From Bacillus fungorum (lineage in GTDB: Bacteria > Bacillota > Bacilli > Bacillales > Bacillaceae_G): a stretch of DNA of 64,000 nt. Below, one piece after another: positions 1 through 8,192 of the stretch. The translations under genes and the position numbers were made by a program. Each line of letters begins with the position of its first letter. The stretch's first letter is position 1. The stretch spans positions 208,018 through 272,017 of the forward strand of contig NZ_NWUW01000007.1 of assembly GCF_002746455.1 (NCBI RefSeq), read 5' to 3'. The notes under the pieces are model-generated. The model was not told the origin of the DNA and ran no database searches. It saw only the letters and a list, made by a program, of their open reading frames with translations.

Positions 1-791
1 GTGAAACGAAAGAACAAACGGAATATGTAATGAAGCAAGCAAAGGCAATCGTTTCTTCTATTACGCAAGTTGGAATGGATGATCACGAAAAAGTGAAGGC
101 GATTCATGATTATGTAGTAAAGCGTGTTTCTTATGATACGTCTTATAAAGCTTACACAGCATATGAAGCACTTGTAAATCGTTCTGCGGTTTGCCAAGGT
201 TACGCACTATTAACCTATCAATTATTAAAAGAAGCTGGAATTGAGAATCATTTTGTAGTAGGAACTGGAGACGGTCAGCCTCATGCTTGGAATTTGGTGA
301 AAATCGAAAACAAATGGTATCACCTTGATACAACATTTGACGATCCGGTGCCAGATGAACAAGGCCGCGTTACGTATTCATATTTCAACTTATCAGATGA
401 GCAAATCGCAAGAAATCATGAGTGGAACAGAAGTGATTATCCGCAAGCTACAACAAATTATTATGATACACTGACAGGTAAAATCGCAGGGAGCAATGCT
501 AAAACAGCTGCATACCAACAGATTTTAAAAGATACAAAGTTAAATTATTTAGGAAATGAATACATCGCAAACAACTATAATGAATTCAAAAACAAAATGC
601 AGCAGCGTTATAGCACAAAGTCAGCAAAGATCGAAATCCTTTATAAGCAATCAATGGATGGCGCATTGCAAGATGTGAAAAAAGTAATTGGAGAAATCGG
701 TTATCCGCAAGGAGCGAACCGTGTTTCTTATAAAGCTGAACCGTATAATGCGAAAGAAGGATATTCTTTAGTGACAATTACATTTATGTAG
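1..791 (+). CDS. Transglutaminase-like domain protein (5' end outside window)
   Basis: The reading frame is open from base 3 with no start, so the true start lies upstream; an internal ATG at 30 is not the start. The visible 262 residues carry the transglutaminase-like core: a Cys in NRSAVCQGYALL, a His in QPHAWNLV and an Asp in YHLDTTFDDP, the Cys-His-Asp triad in order. In this superfamily such secreted or surface proteins act as proteases or cross-linkers, but the substrate cannot be read here. The C-terminal half after the triad matches no motif I recognise. A strong hairpin terminator follows at once, so it ends its transcription unit. Confidence 0.85.
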   Translation, partial: ETKEQTEYVMKQAKAIVSSITQVGMDDHEKVKAIHDYVVKRVSYDTSYKAYTAYEALVNRSAVCQGYALLTYQLLKEAGIENHFVVGTGDGQPHAWNLVKIENKWYHLDTTFDDPVPDEQGRVTYSYFNLSDEQIARNHEWNRSDYPQATTNYYDTLTGKIAGSNAKTAAYQQILKDTKLNYLGNEYIANNYNEFKNKMQQRYSTKSAKIEILYKQSMDGALQDVKKVIGEIGYPQGANRVSYKAEPYNAKEGYSLVTITFM

Positions 792-814
792 TGAGAATAA
801 GCAAGGGTAATATG

Positions 815-847
815 AAAAACGCTATCTTTTAAAAAGGTAGCGTTTTT
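815..847 (+). terminator. Rho-independent terminator
   Basis: AAAAACGCTA and TAGCGTTTTT arms form a hairpin ending in a T run, 24 bases after the stop of the transglutaminase-like gene. Confidence 0.85.
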
Positions 848-875
848 GTTATGGGTTATAAAGTTACTCTTGTAT

Positions 876-926
876 TTGACATATACAGTCTAACTGTATA
901 AAATGAAAATGTACAGTTGAACTGTA
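876..926 (+). promoter_or_regulatory. Promoter with two PadR-type operators
   Basis: A -35 TTGACA (876-881) and -10 TAAAAT (899-904) are 17 bases apart. Two palindromes of the same form TACAGT-n3-ACTGTA lie here: one at 882-900 (8-base arms) fills the spacer and touches the -10, the second is at 912-926 near the transcription start. Their centres are 28 bp apart. The next gene is a PadR repressor, so autorepression is the natural reading; that is inference. Confidence 0.75.
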
Positions 927-965
927 TAGTTTAGCTATATATTTATCGTTACATTGGAGGTCTTT

Positions 966-1280
966 ATGAATAGAGATAAAAATTTACCATTAACGGAAAC
1001 AACGTATTACGTTCTTTTAGCTTTATTAGAGCCAGCACATGGTTATTTAATTATGCAAAAGGTGGAGGAACTGAGTAATCATCAAGTGAAAATCGCAGCG
1101 GGTACATTGTATGGGGCGGTTGAAAATTTATTAAAACAAGGGTTAATAGAATCGGTAAAAAGTGAAGATAAACGGAGAAAAGTGTATGTCATTACGGAAC
1201 GTGGGAAAGAAGTATTGCATTTAGACTTTATGAGAATGCAGCACATTATTGAGGTTACAAAAAGTTTATTACACGTATAG
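966..1280 (+). CDS. PadR family transcriptional regulator
   Basis: A 104-residue PadR winged-helix repressor: N-terminal helix-turn-helix with LLALLEPAHGYLIMQ and the family signature AAGTLYGAVENLLKQGLIE, then a wing (DKRRKVYVITERGKE) and a short C-terminal dimerisation helix. ATG 966 is chosen because GGAGG at 956-960 sits five bases ahead; an in-frame TTG at 954 overlaps that site. It is followed after 13 bases by a DUF2812 membrane protein, the usual partner in this family, and preceded by two matching palindromes in its promoter. It very likely represses its own operon; the inducing signal is unknown. A close paralogue of identical length lies at 56909-57223. Confidence 0.9.
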   Translation: MNRDKNLPLTETTYYVLLALLEPAHGYLIMQKVEELSNHQVKIAAGTLYGAVENLLKQGLIESVKSEDKRRKVYVITERGKEVLHLDFMRMQHIIEVTKSLLHV

Positions 1281-1293
1281 TTAGGGGGAAACG

Positions 1294-1905
1294 ATGATGT
1301 GGAAATTGAAATTCTTTTTAGACTTTGAGAAAGAAGAAAAATGGTTAGAAGAGATGGCTTGGAAAGGCTATCATCTAGAGAGTAATACATTTGGTTATAA
1401 ATTTAGAATTGCAGAACCTGAGGATGCGACAATTAAAATAGATTATAGAATATTTTATAGACGAAGTGATTTTATTAATTACTGTACGTTATTTGAAGAT
1501 AGCGGCTGGAAGCATATAGCTGGTAAGTGGTGGGCAGGTACGCAATATTTTAAAAGGGTAGATGAGGAAAGTGAAGATGACATTTTTTCAGATCAAATGT
1601 CACGAGCGGGGAAGTATAAACGTTTATCTAAGACATGTTTAGAATTAGCAATATGTTATTTACCGATGCTAATCCTATTTATGTTTACTAACATAGTTCA
1701 TTTAGGAGCGTTTGTAAATCCGAAAGAACTATACTTAACGCCAGGATTATGGGATATGCATGGTGCAGCATTTTTAGGATCATTGTTATTTGAAACGCCA
1801 TTTGCATTAATGAGAGGCATTTCATGGTTATTTATCCCAGCTGCCATTAGTATGTTTTTAGTTTTCTCATATAAAGCGAATAAGTTGTATGAGGAGAGAA
1901 AATGA
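1294..1905 (+). CDS. DUF2812 domain membrane protein
   Basis: A 203-residue protein with the DUF2812 N-terminal domain (roughly 1-95), recognisable from KFFLDFEKEEKWLEEMAWKG and the YRIFYRRSDF / FEDSGWKHIAGKW blocks. Two membrane segments follow near residues 118-142 and 170-195. Function is unknown; the family is encoded beside PadR repressors, as here, and is thought to be the regulated target. RBS TTAGGGGG at 1281-1288 precedes ATG 1294; a second ATG follows at once. It ends at a terminator seven bases on. Its paralogue at 56341 has the same gene arrangement. Confidence 0.85.
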   Translation: MMWKLKFFLDFEKEEKWLEEMAWKGYHLESNTFGYKFRIAEPEDATIKIDYRIFYRRSDFINYCTLFEDSGWKHIAGKWWAGTQYFKRVDEESEDDIFSDQMSRAGKYKRLSKTCLELAICYLPMLILFMFTNIVHLGAFVNPKELYLTPGLWDMHGAAFLGSLLFETPFALMRGISWLFIPAAISMFLVFSYKANKLYEERK

Positions 1906-1911
1906 TAGGAG

Positions 1912-1947
1912 AAATCCCCTTAAAGCTGACGCTTTGAGGGGATTTTT
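1912..1947 (+). terminator. Rho-independent terminator
   Basis: AAATCCCCT..AAAGC pairs with GCTTTGAGGGGATTT, followed by Ts; ends the PadR-DUF2812 operon. Confidence 0.85.
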
Positions 1948-2041
1948 AAAATTTATAAATAGGTTAATAGGTGATAATTTACATTAATTCCTTTTATTTG
2001 TGTTTGGGTGTGATATAATTTTGATAATATTCCTTAGGAGG

Positions 2042-2203
2042 ATGATTATCATTCATACACTTTTAGGTATTATTGGAGCAATTGTTTTACTCGCTTTTGT
2101 TATCCACCCAGGCGTCCCAGACAAACGTGTCCCTCTAAAAAATAAACTGGCAGTAATCTTTCCATTGATTGTTATAGCCGGTTTCATTTCCTTGTATATA
2201 TAA
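2042..2203 (+). CDS. Small two-helix membrane protein, unknown
   Basis: A 53-residue hydrophobic protein with two membrane segments (residues about 4-20 and 34-52) separated by a short polar loop containing PDKRVPLKNK. The start is uncertain: AGGAGG (2036-2041) touches ATG 2042, which is too close, so initiation might be at an ATC or ATT a few codons inside. The frame extends up to a GTG at 2000, but the probable -10 TATAAT (2014-2019, preceded by TG) lies inside that extension, so the longer form would not be transcribed. I do not recognise the family. Confidence 0.5.
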   Translation: MIIIHTLLGIIGAIVLLAFVIHPGVPDKRVPLKNKLAVIFPLIVIAGFISLYI

Positions 2204-2253
2204 ACAAATAAATAAAAAATATTTTATTTCTCAATAAACAAAACAACTTAACG

Positions 2254-2346
2254 TGGTAAAATAATAGTTGGATGGGAGTCCAATACATATTATTAAAATT
2301 AAGATGGTTCAAGTCGGAGGAAGGCACCTTAGGGTGTTTTTTTCTT
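2254..2346 (+). ncRNA. Candidate small RNA
   Basis: An extended -10 (TGGTAAAAT, 2254-2262) is followed by a short hairpin with TTGGA/TCCAA arms (2268-2283), a purine-rich stretch with CGGAGG, and a CACC-TTAG-GGTG hairpin (2325-2336) with a long T run. A transcript of about 75 bases would fit. No -35 box is obvious and no known RNA family is recognised, so this is a weak call. Confidence 0.3.
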
Positions 2347-2420
2347 TTTTGTAAAAAATGGTGTATTAGGGGCCACCATATCAAAAAAGAAAATTGTACG
2401 TTTAAACGCATTTTAGATAC

Positions 2421-2463
2421 AAAATAACCGATTCCTTATGCGTTAAGAAACCGGTTATTTATT
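2421..2463. terminator. Hairpin, terminator-like
   Basis: AAATAACCG pairs with CGGTTATTT across a 20-base loop; T-rich flanks on both strands. Confidence 0.5.
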
Positions 2464-2655
2464 TCCCTACTTTTTTAGAGAGCTTTTTCTTGTAACGGTC
2501 TTAAATGATTGATTTAAGGCTATACACTTAAATCATAAATAAAAGATAAATGCAAAAAGGGAAATGAAAAATATATTATTTCTACTATTATAGTGGCAGT
2601 AACATACATATACAATTCTAATAAGTAATACAATTAAATTGGATTTATTCAACGA

Positions 2656-2689
2656 AAAAGTAAATTTGGTGCCCACAATTTACTTTTAC
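2656..2689. terminator. Hairpin, terminator-like
   Basis: AAAAGTAAATT pairs with AATTTACTTTT around a GGTGCCC loop. There is no gene immediately upstream on the + strand. Confidence 0.45.
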
Positions 2690-2770
2690 TTCTTTTATTT
2701 TCATGAATATGTATAATTACATAAAATTTCAGAGAAAAAGAGAGTATACTTTCATATTGTGTAATAAAGA

Positions 2771-2804
2771 TAAATCCCGCCTACGGAAATAGGCGGGATT
2801 TTTA
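2771..2804. terminator. Bidirectional terminator
   Basis: AAATCCCGCCT pairs with AGGCGGGATTT and both strands have U-tract potential. It lies 39 bases beyond the 3' end of the minus-strand asnB remnant. Confidence 0.8.
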
Positions 2805-2842
2805 ACATATAAAGAAAAGACAACTTTTAAGGTGCCTTCCTT

Positions 2843-3436
2843 TTACACTGTCATAGTTTCATGGAATGAGCTCGTATCAAATTTGTGCTCTATATAAATT
2901 TGATGCCAAATCATAAACGATAAGACCGTCCAAATTTTACGGCTGTAGTCACCTTTTCCAAGGCAGTGTGCTTCTAATAGATTTAAAACATAGTTCTTAT
3001 CAACTAAGTAATCAGTTTCGCTCTCTTTAATAATTGTTATAGCCCGATCATACATTTCATTTTTTAACCAATGACGAATGGGTACAGGGAAACCTAGTTT
3101 TTTACGGTTTAACACATGATCGGGAACAATTCCTCTCACTGCTTCGCGTAAAATATGTTTAGTTGTACCGTTCGCAATTTTTAGATGCGTTGGAAGTTTT
3201 GAGGCAACATCAAAGACCTCTTTATCTAAGAATGGAACACGAAGTTCTAGAGAATGAGCTAGTGTCATTCTATCGGCTTTTACAAGTATATCACCGCGCA
3301 ACCATGTAAACATATCGATATACTGCATTTTTTCTACATCATTATAGGAAGCAATCTCATTGTAAAGAGGCTTTGTAATATCCTTAGTTGAAAGTTCTCT
3401 TGAATGATTATATAAACAACCTACAAAGCCACACAT
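2843..3436 (-). pseudogene. asnB: Asparagine synthetase (AsnB/AsnO type) with large in-frame internal deletion
   Basis: The 197-residue frame joins the extreme N-terminus of a glutamine-hydrolysing asparagine synthetase (MCGFVGCLYNHSRE, with the catalytic Cys2 of the class II amidotransferase domain) directly to its last ~180 residues (MFTWLRGDILVKADRMTLAHSLELRVPFLD-type synthetase end). Family members are about 600-640 residues, so roughly 400 residues are missing, including the rest of the glutaminase domain and the SGGxDS ATP-binding loop. The start keeps a good RBS (GGAAGAGG ahead of ATG). It cannot be a working synthetase. The deletion is in frame, so a stable fragment could be made, but decay is the simplest reading. 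Confidence 0.85.
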
Positions 3437-3597
3437 ACTGTTAACCTCTTCCTTTTTAAATGTGAAAATTTATATTCTGAAATGACATTCTACGATGAGA
3501 AAAAATGCTTTTATATATCATTAAGTAGTTCCAATAAACAATTATTCATTTAAAGAGACCCTAGAAAATTATTTTCTAAGGCTTCTTTGGATAAAAG

Positions 3598-4119
3598 TTA
3601 TTTTAATGTTGTTACTATACTTTCTCCAAATTGCATAGCACCTGCAGGGCCATCACTAGTAATGACATCATCGTGAGCAATGACATGCCCGGAGATATAT
3701 TCTACATTATTTTCTTTCAATGCATGAATCATCACGTCTACTGGATAGCAAGTTGCCTTTCGTCCAGAAAGTAAACCAGTTTGGCTTACTACTACAGAAC
3801 CAGCACAAATCCCTGTTACAAGAACTTTTTGATTATAAGCCTCTTTTAAAAAGTTTATTAATAGTTGATTTCCCCATAGATGATCTATCGTACCAGATCC
3901 CCCGATAACAGCTACAACCTCATAATTACGAGCTGAAACCTCAGAGAATGTAATGCTTGAGTGAGCTTTTCCTTCATAATCACCTGCGATTTCTCCAATT
4001 ACTGTGCTGGCGATCGTTACCTGAATTCCTGCAGCTTCTAATACTTCTTTTGGCTGAAATAATTCTTCCTCATTGAATCGTTCTGGTGGAATAATAAATA
4101 GTGCTTTCTTTGTCATCAT
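3598..4119 (-). CDS. DJ-1/PfpI family protein
   Basis: A 173-residue single-domain protein of the DJ-1/PfpI (class I glutamine amidotransferase-like) superfamily. The nucleophile elbow GICAGSVV (Cys near 104) and the acidic residue near the N-terminus (FNEEE) are visible; a His-containing segment YISGHVIAHDDVITSDGP follows. Members include glyoxalases, chaperone-like deglycases and proteases, and I cannot choose between them. ATG ATG start at 4119 follows GGGGGT. It is a single gene between the asnB remnant and a lipoprotein gene on the same strand. Confidence 0.85.
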   Translation of the reverse strand: MMTKKALFIIPPERFNEEELFQPKEVLEAAGIQVTIASTVIGEIAGDYEGKAHSSITFSEVSARNYEVVAVIGGSGTIDHLWGNQLLINFLKEAYNQKVLVTGICAGSVVVSQTGLLSGRKATCYPVDVMIHALKENNVEYISGHVIAHDDVITSDGPAGAMQFGESIVTTLK

Positions 4120-4292
4120 ATGTACCCCCTTGAAGTGAATGAATATTAAGATTACATATAGGTTAACTCTGAAAATTATAACTGTAAATAATGCACTTTT
4201 TTGTAAGGAAGTTACTGGGAAGTTACTATTGTAAGGAATAGGGGGGATGGGACATACACTGCGAGTTGCATGAAGAGAGAAAATGATAAAAA

Positions 4293-4325
4293 GAATCCCC
4301 TCAAAGCTTAAGGGGACCTTTTTTA
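4293..4325. terminator. Terminator after lipoprotein gene
   Basis: ATCCCCT pairs with AAGGGGA around AAGCTT, with A/T tracts on both sides, so it could work in both directions. Confidence 0.7.
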
Positions 4326-4328
4326 CGT

Positions 4329-4784
4329 TTAGAAAAATTTCTTCATCATTTTAACATCTTCAATATTCACTATCACACCTTCAACTTTACCTTTCTTCTC
4401 ATCTTTAGCAATTGTAATTTGCTCCTTATTATCAACCCACACAAGAAACTCTTTTTTTGAGTCATCTTTATATGTAACGGTTATAGTAGAATGCACAGAT
4501 TCTCTCTTTTTCTGATCTAGTGTGATTGCTTTAGGGGGGCTTTTTTGAACGGCTGAAACGATAGATTTTATCATTTCTTCGTTATCTGTTTGAGATTTGG
4601 AAGTAGTATGATTTGTTGTTTTCAGTATTTCAATATGTGTAATATTTGCGGAGTTTAATTGAAAGGTATTTTGTGTATGTTCTTGCTTAACTTGTGAAGT
4701 TTTATCTGTAGCCGAGGTGCTTGTACAACCTATTAAAGTGAAAGATAGAGCGGTTAGAGCGCATATAGATATGATTTTTTTCAT
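4329..4784 (-). CDS. Putative lipoprotein, unknown function
   Basis: A 151-residue protein with a lipoprotein signal peptide: MKKIISICALTALSFTLIGC, lipobox LIGC with Cys20 as the acylated residue. After a Ser/Thr-rich linker there is one small beta-rich domain (about 42-150: ITHIEILKTT, HSTITVTYKDDSKKEFLVW). It should sit on the outer face of the membrane. I do not recognise a named family. Start is supported by AGGAGGGAT just ahead of ATG. It stands alone between two terminators. Confidence 0.75.
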   Translation of the reverse strand: MKKIISICALTALSFTLIGCTSTSATDKTSQVKQEHTQNTFQLNSANITHIEILKTTNHTTSKSQTDNEEMIKSIVSAVQKSPPKAITLDQKKRESVHSTITVTYKDDSKKEFLVWVDNKEQITIAKDEKKGKVEGVIVNIEDVKMMKKFF

Positions 4785-4985
4785 AGTATCCCTCCTTACG
4801 CTTAATTATAACAAATTTCTGTAAATTCGTGCGGTTATTGTAAGAAGAAGGTAAAATAATATTTCACTCTTACAAAACTGTCACATTCCTGTAAGGTAAT
4901 TCAATAGATTCGTTACTTTTTCCATGTCATAATAAAGACATGAGAAAGCTAATCAAAAATTATAAGTTATAGGAGAGTGTCAGTC

Positions 4986-5297
4986 ATGATTGTAACAACA
5001 ACGTCTGGAATTCAAGGTAAAGAAATTATTGAGTATATCGATATTGTAAATGGTGAAGCTATTATGGGTGCAAATATTGTCCGCGATTTATTCGCTTCCG
5101 TTCGTGATGTTGTCGGTGGTCGTGCTGGTTCTTATGAAAGCAAGCTAAAAGAAGCTCGTGATATCGCAATGGGTGAAATGAAAGAACTTGCACGACAAAA
5201 AGGTGCGAACGCTATCGTTGGTGTTGACGTAGATTATGAAGTAGTTCGTGATGGAATGTTAATGGTTGCTGTAAGTGGTACAGCTGTACGTATATAA
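4986..5297 (+). CDS. YbjQ/UPF0145 family protein
   Basis: 103 residues, the usual length of the YbjQ (DUF74, sometimes called heavy-metal-binding) family. Family blocks are visible: [12 protein letters not shown] near the start, [12 protein letters not shown], the [11 protein letters not shown] loop, and [13 protein letters not shown] towards the end. Members form small pentameric cytosolic proteins of unknown function. ATG 4986 has AGGAGA at 4971-4976; the frame also contains a GTG at 4977 that overlaps the RBS and is rejected. Monocistronic, with a strong terminator 20 bases on. Confidence 0.9.
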   Translation: MIVTTTSGIQGKEIIEYIDIVNGEAIMGANIVRDLFASVRDVVGGRAGSYESKLKEARDIAMGEMKELARQKGANAIVGVDVDYEVVRDGMLMVAVSGTAVRI

Positions 5298-5316
5298 GTA
5301 AATAAACAACAGGCTC

Positions 5317-5350
5317 ACCCCTCAAAGCAGAAGCTTTGAGGGGTTTTTTT
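5317..5350 (+). terminator. Rho-independent terminator
   Basis: CCCCTCAAAGC pairs with GCTTTGAGGGG, followed by seven Ts. Confidence 0.9.
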
Positions 5351-5794
5351 AGGGGAAATATTCGATTGGATAGAAATGAAGTAGTGCAAATTATATTTTG
5401 AACGGACATATAGAACGCTAATTATTATCTGAATCGGAAAAAGAGCATGTTGCAAATGTTTCTTATTTAGATAACGTGATGTGTAACTGATTTTTTAAAA
5501 AATAAAAGCTTTTTCTTTAACAATTTCAATGCATAGTATTAATTAGCGGAAAATGGGGAATTTTGAGAAAATTTTTTATCAACTGGATAAATTCCCCTAA
5601 TATTTTTTGAAATGAGTTTTTTACTTTAAAGTATGGATTAAGATACGATTCGATTCGATGAATAGCGGTTTGAAGAGATTATAAAGCTTCTTTCTATTTT
5701 GAAGAAAGGGGTCACCTTAAAGTGTAAATGAGGAGTAGGGATAATAAAAAATAGAATATTCAATTTAGGTAGAAAAATGAATATTTTATTTAGC

Positions 5795-5817
5795 AAAAGG
5801 CGCTTCGGGCGCCTTTT
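5795..5817 (+). terminator. Terminator hairpin with UUCG loop
   Basis: AAAAGGCGC-TTCG-GGCGCCTTTTT. It isolates the downstream cluster from upstream transcription. Confidence 0.8.
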
Positions 5818-6085
5818 TATATACCAAGATGCTTTTCAATAATCTTGGCATATAGCGAGGAATTAATAGTTAGTAGAGATTTTTCTCAATAATCCTCAAA
5901 AAAAAACATGGTAGAATTTAGAATATATTGATGATTCTTACTTTTGTGGCGGAATGGGGGTACTTTAAAGACGGTATTTATTTAATTATTAACTGGAATC
6001 TTCAGTATAAAAGGTTTACATGAATGCAAGAGATTTAAGTAGATTTTTTAAATTTAAAAATATAAATAAGAAAAGGTGGATTATT

Positions 6086-6340
6086 ATGGAAATCGAAAAA
6101 AAAATAAAGAAAATATTAGTTTCTGAAATCTTTGTAGAAATTCCTGAGGAAAATATGGGGTTAGATGATAGTTTAAGAAATGAATTTGGAATTGATTCAC
6201 TAGGATTTGTAGAACTTCGAGTGAATTGTGAAGAAGAATTTGAAGTGAAAATTTCGGATGATGATTTTACTCCAGAAAATTTCCAATCAATTAATAGTGT
6301 TGCGAATTTAGTACGAAGATTACAGCTTGTGAATAATTAG
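6086..6340 (+). CDS. Acyl carrier protein (cluster)
   Basis: An 84-residue acyl carrier protein. The phosphopantetheine-accepting Ser38 lies in FGIDSLGFVEL, an almost canonical DSL motif; the rest is the usual acidic four-helix sequence. ATG 6086 is chosen because AAAGGTGG (6073-6079) is correctly spaced; the frame upstream to 6020 has no RBS. It is the first gene of a tight same-strand cluster and presumably carries the acyl chain on which the neighbouring enzymes act. It needs a phosphopantetheinyl transferase from elsewhere, as none is in the cluster. Confidence 0.9.
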   Translation: MEIEKKIKKILVSEIFVEIPEENMGLDDSLRNEFGIDSLGFVELRVNCEEEFEVKISDDDFTPENFQSINSVANLVRRLQLVNN

Positions 6341-6378
6341 ATCATTTTGTATATGTACAAAAGAAGGGATGATTTTTT

Positions 6379-7770
6379 ATGTCTAATACAAATACCTATA
6401 ATTCTTCAATTGCTGAACTAGATTCTATATTATTAGGTCAAAAAATTCACTTTAATCATTACGGGAATAGTAAAATGCCTTTTGCTTGTTTGAGTGCAAA
6501 AGGTATTTCACAAACATTTATTAAAATAGACGGAGAAAATATTGGTGAGACTTTTGAGGTTCTTGATGTGAGTGGTGGTTATGGAAGCGCCTGTTTAGGT
6601 GCTTCTCACCCCGTGCCAAAACAGGCGCTTATAAGGGCGGTAGACAATGTAGGGTATGTAACGGATGAGATCGCGTCTAAAGAACGCTCGCAACTTTTGG
6701 TGAATTTGCTGGGGCCAAATGGATTATGGAATCAATATTTTCCAGAATCTAGCTATCATGTGAGTGGTCGAAATTCGGGTTCTGAAGGAATGGAGTTAGC
6801 TCTAAGATTAATTTTAGAATCTCGCTTCGATACAAGAAATCTTAAATATAAGCCAGGGCTTGAAGAAAGAAATACAATCTTAGCCTTTGAAGGCGCTTGG
6901 CATGGTTGGACAAGTGGATTAGTTCCTTTACTAAACAGAAGACATTATCGGATAGGATTACCAAATACGTCTACGAGTGAACCATATGGCGTCAAAATAG
7001 ATCATATACCATTTGGTGATTCAAAAGTATTAGAAGAATATTTTCAAGAAAAAAAGGATCAACTTTTAGCGGTTATTGTGGAACCGATTCAAGGGGATGC
7101 AGGAATTATTATTCCTCCTGAAGGATACTTACGTCACTTATCAGGTTTATGCCAAAGTAATGAAACACTGCTAGTTGCGGATGAAGTATTGACGTTTGCA
7201 AAGACTGGTAAATACTTCGCGATGAATGATAAAGAGGGACATATTCCAACAGATATTACTGTAATCGGAAAAAGCCTTGGAATGGGAGTCCTATCTACTT
7301 CAATGGTTATTGCAAGAAAGGATTTAACTATCCGTAGCTCTGGTGGCGTGTCTACGTCAGATTTACGTCCTATAACGTGTGCTGTCATTAATGATGGCAT
7401 TCAATTTGTTGAAGAGGCCAAACTTTTGAGCAATGCGATAGAATTAGGGGAATATATTAAGCAATTAAGTGCTGAGCTAGTTTTAAAATTCCCTGGTGTT
7501 TATCAGGAAGCCCGTGGTATCGGTGTAATGCATGGAATCGAGCTAACGGAAAAATCTACTGCTAAATTAGCAGAACTGAGAAATTGTATAATCCGTAATG
7601 GTGTATATGTTGAATTTATGGCTGGTGCAGGAAGGCGTTCTCATGGAAAGCGTTATATATATCCAACGATGAGAATAGCGCCAGCACTGATTTCGACAAA
7701 GCAAGAAATTCAAACTGTATTTGAAAGATTATCTACAGCTTCTAAAGAATTTGAAGGGGTTATTATTTGA
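6379..7770 (+). CDS. Class III PLP-dependent aminotransferase
   Basis: 463 residues, fold type I, class III, closest in look to glutamate-1-semialdehyde aminomutase-like enzymes and the aminotransferase domains of lipopeptide synthases. Visible: GRNSGSEGMELALRL (cofactor phosphate cup), FEGAWHGWTSG, VADEVLTF with the PLP-nitrogen Asp, and the Schiff-base Lys298 in VIGKSLGMGV. In this setting it could aminate a keto or aldehyde group on an ACP-bound or released chain (inference). RBS AGAAGGGATG precedes ATG 6379. Its stop overlaps the next start (TGATG), showing translational coupling. Confidence 0.9.
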   Translation: MSNTNTYNSSIAELDSILLGQKIHFNHYGNSKMPFACLSAKGISQTFIKIDGENIGETFEVLDVSGGYGSACLGASHPVPKQALIRAVDNVGYVTDEIASKERSQLLVNLLGPNGLWNQYFPESSYHVSGRNSGSEGMELALRLILESRFDTRNLKYKPGLEERNTILAFEGAWHGWTSGLVPLLNRRHYRIGLPNTSTSEPYGVKIDHIPFGDSKVLEEYFQEKKDQLLAVIVEPIQGDAGIIIPPEGYLRHLSGLCQSNETLLVADEVLTFAKTGKYFAMNDKEGHIPTDITVIGKSLGMGVLSTSMVIARKDLTIRSSGGVSTSDLRPITCAVINDGIQFVEEAKLLSNAIELGEYIKQLSAELVLKFPGVYQEARGIGVMHGIELTEKSTAKLAELRNCIIRNGVYVEFMAGAGRRSHGKRYIYPTMRIAPALISTKQEIQTVFERLSTASKEFEGVII

Positions 7771-8192
7771 TGCAGAAGTTATCCATATTAAATAAACGTG
7801 TAGAACATCTTGATACGGATGCATCGGGAGTGGTTCACTTCTCTAGGTATCCATCTTTAATGGAAACTGCGGTGTTGGAAAATTTAGATAATCTTAAAAT
7901 TGGTATGCATGCGCTTGAATCTGAGCAATTAGATTTAGTAGTAAGTGAGATGAAGATTAAATATTTATCTTCTGCTTATTTTTTAGATTATCTTTTGATT
8001 GATATTCAAATTAATCATATTGGTACGGCAAGTTTTAAAATTACAGGCGAAATTTATAGACAAGAACAAAACGACGAAAAGACTTTATTATCAAGTGCAG
8101 AGATGACATACGTAATTGTAAATAAATGTAGTGGGGCGGTTTCACGTATGCCAAGTTACATGAAAAATACTTTGAAGGAGTGTTATGTTTAA
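7770..8192 (+). CDS. Hotdog-fold acyl thioesterase (4HBT type)
   Basis: 140 residues with the 4-hydroxybenzoyl-CoA thioesterase signature near the N-terminus: EHLDTDASGVVHFSRYPSLME, in which the Asp of DASG is the expected catalytic residue. Length fits a single hotdog domain. It probably hydrolyses an acyl-CoA or acyl-ACP in the pathway. ATG 7770 overlaps the aminotransferase stop by one base and has GAAGGGG upstream; the in-frame TTG at 7767 is less likely. The stop overlaps the next start by one base (TAATG). Confidence 0.85.
   Translation: MQKLSILNKRVEHLDTDASGVVHFSRYPSLMETAVLENLDNLKIGMHALESEQLDLVVSEMKIKYLSSAYFLDYLLIDIQINHIGTASFKITGEIYRQEQNDEKTLLSSAEMTYVIVNKCSGAVSRMPSYMKNTLKECYV

Larger units (their letters stand above)
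2204..2842. other. Gene-free interval with several hairpins
   Basis: I see no convincing coding frame in these about 640 bases. The interval contains a possible small RNA at 2254-2346 and three further hairpins at 2421-2463, 2656-2689 and 2771-2804. The last one is the terminator for the truncated asnB gene read from the other strand, or for a transcript entering from the left. Confidence 0.6.
5298..6085. other. Interval ahead of the biosynthetic cluster
   Basis: About 790 bases with no intact gene. A possible coding scrap (about 5402-5490, minor) and a very stable GGCGC-TTCG-GCGCC hairpin (5795-5817) are present. The last ~250 bases should contain the cluster promoter; a TATAAA at 6006-6011 is a candidate -10, but no good -35 is visible. 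Confidence 0.5.

Noticed and set aside
2184..2411. 75-residue minus-strand frame
   Set aside because: It runs antisense through the small-RNA candidate and terminator and has no RBS or recognisable domain.
5402..5490. Scrap reading ...LLSESEKEHVANVSYLDNVMCN with an upstream stop
   Set aside because: About 30 codons with no homologue I can name; could be chance, so not listed as a pseudogene.
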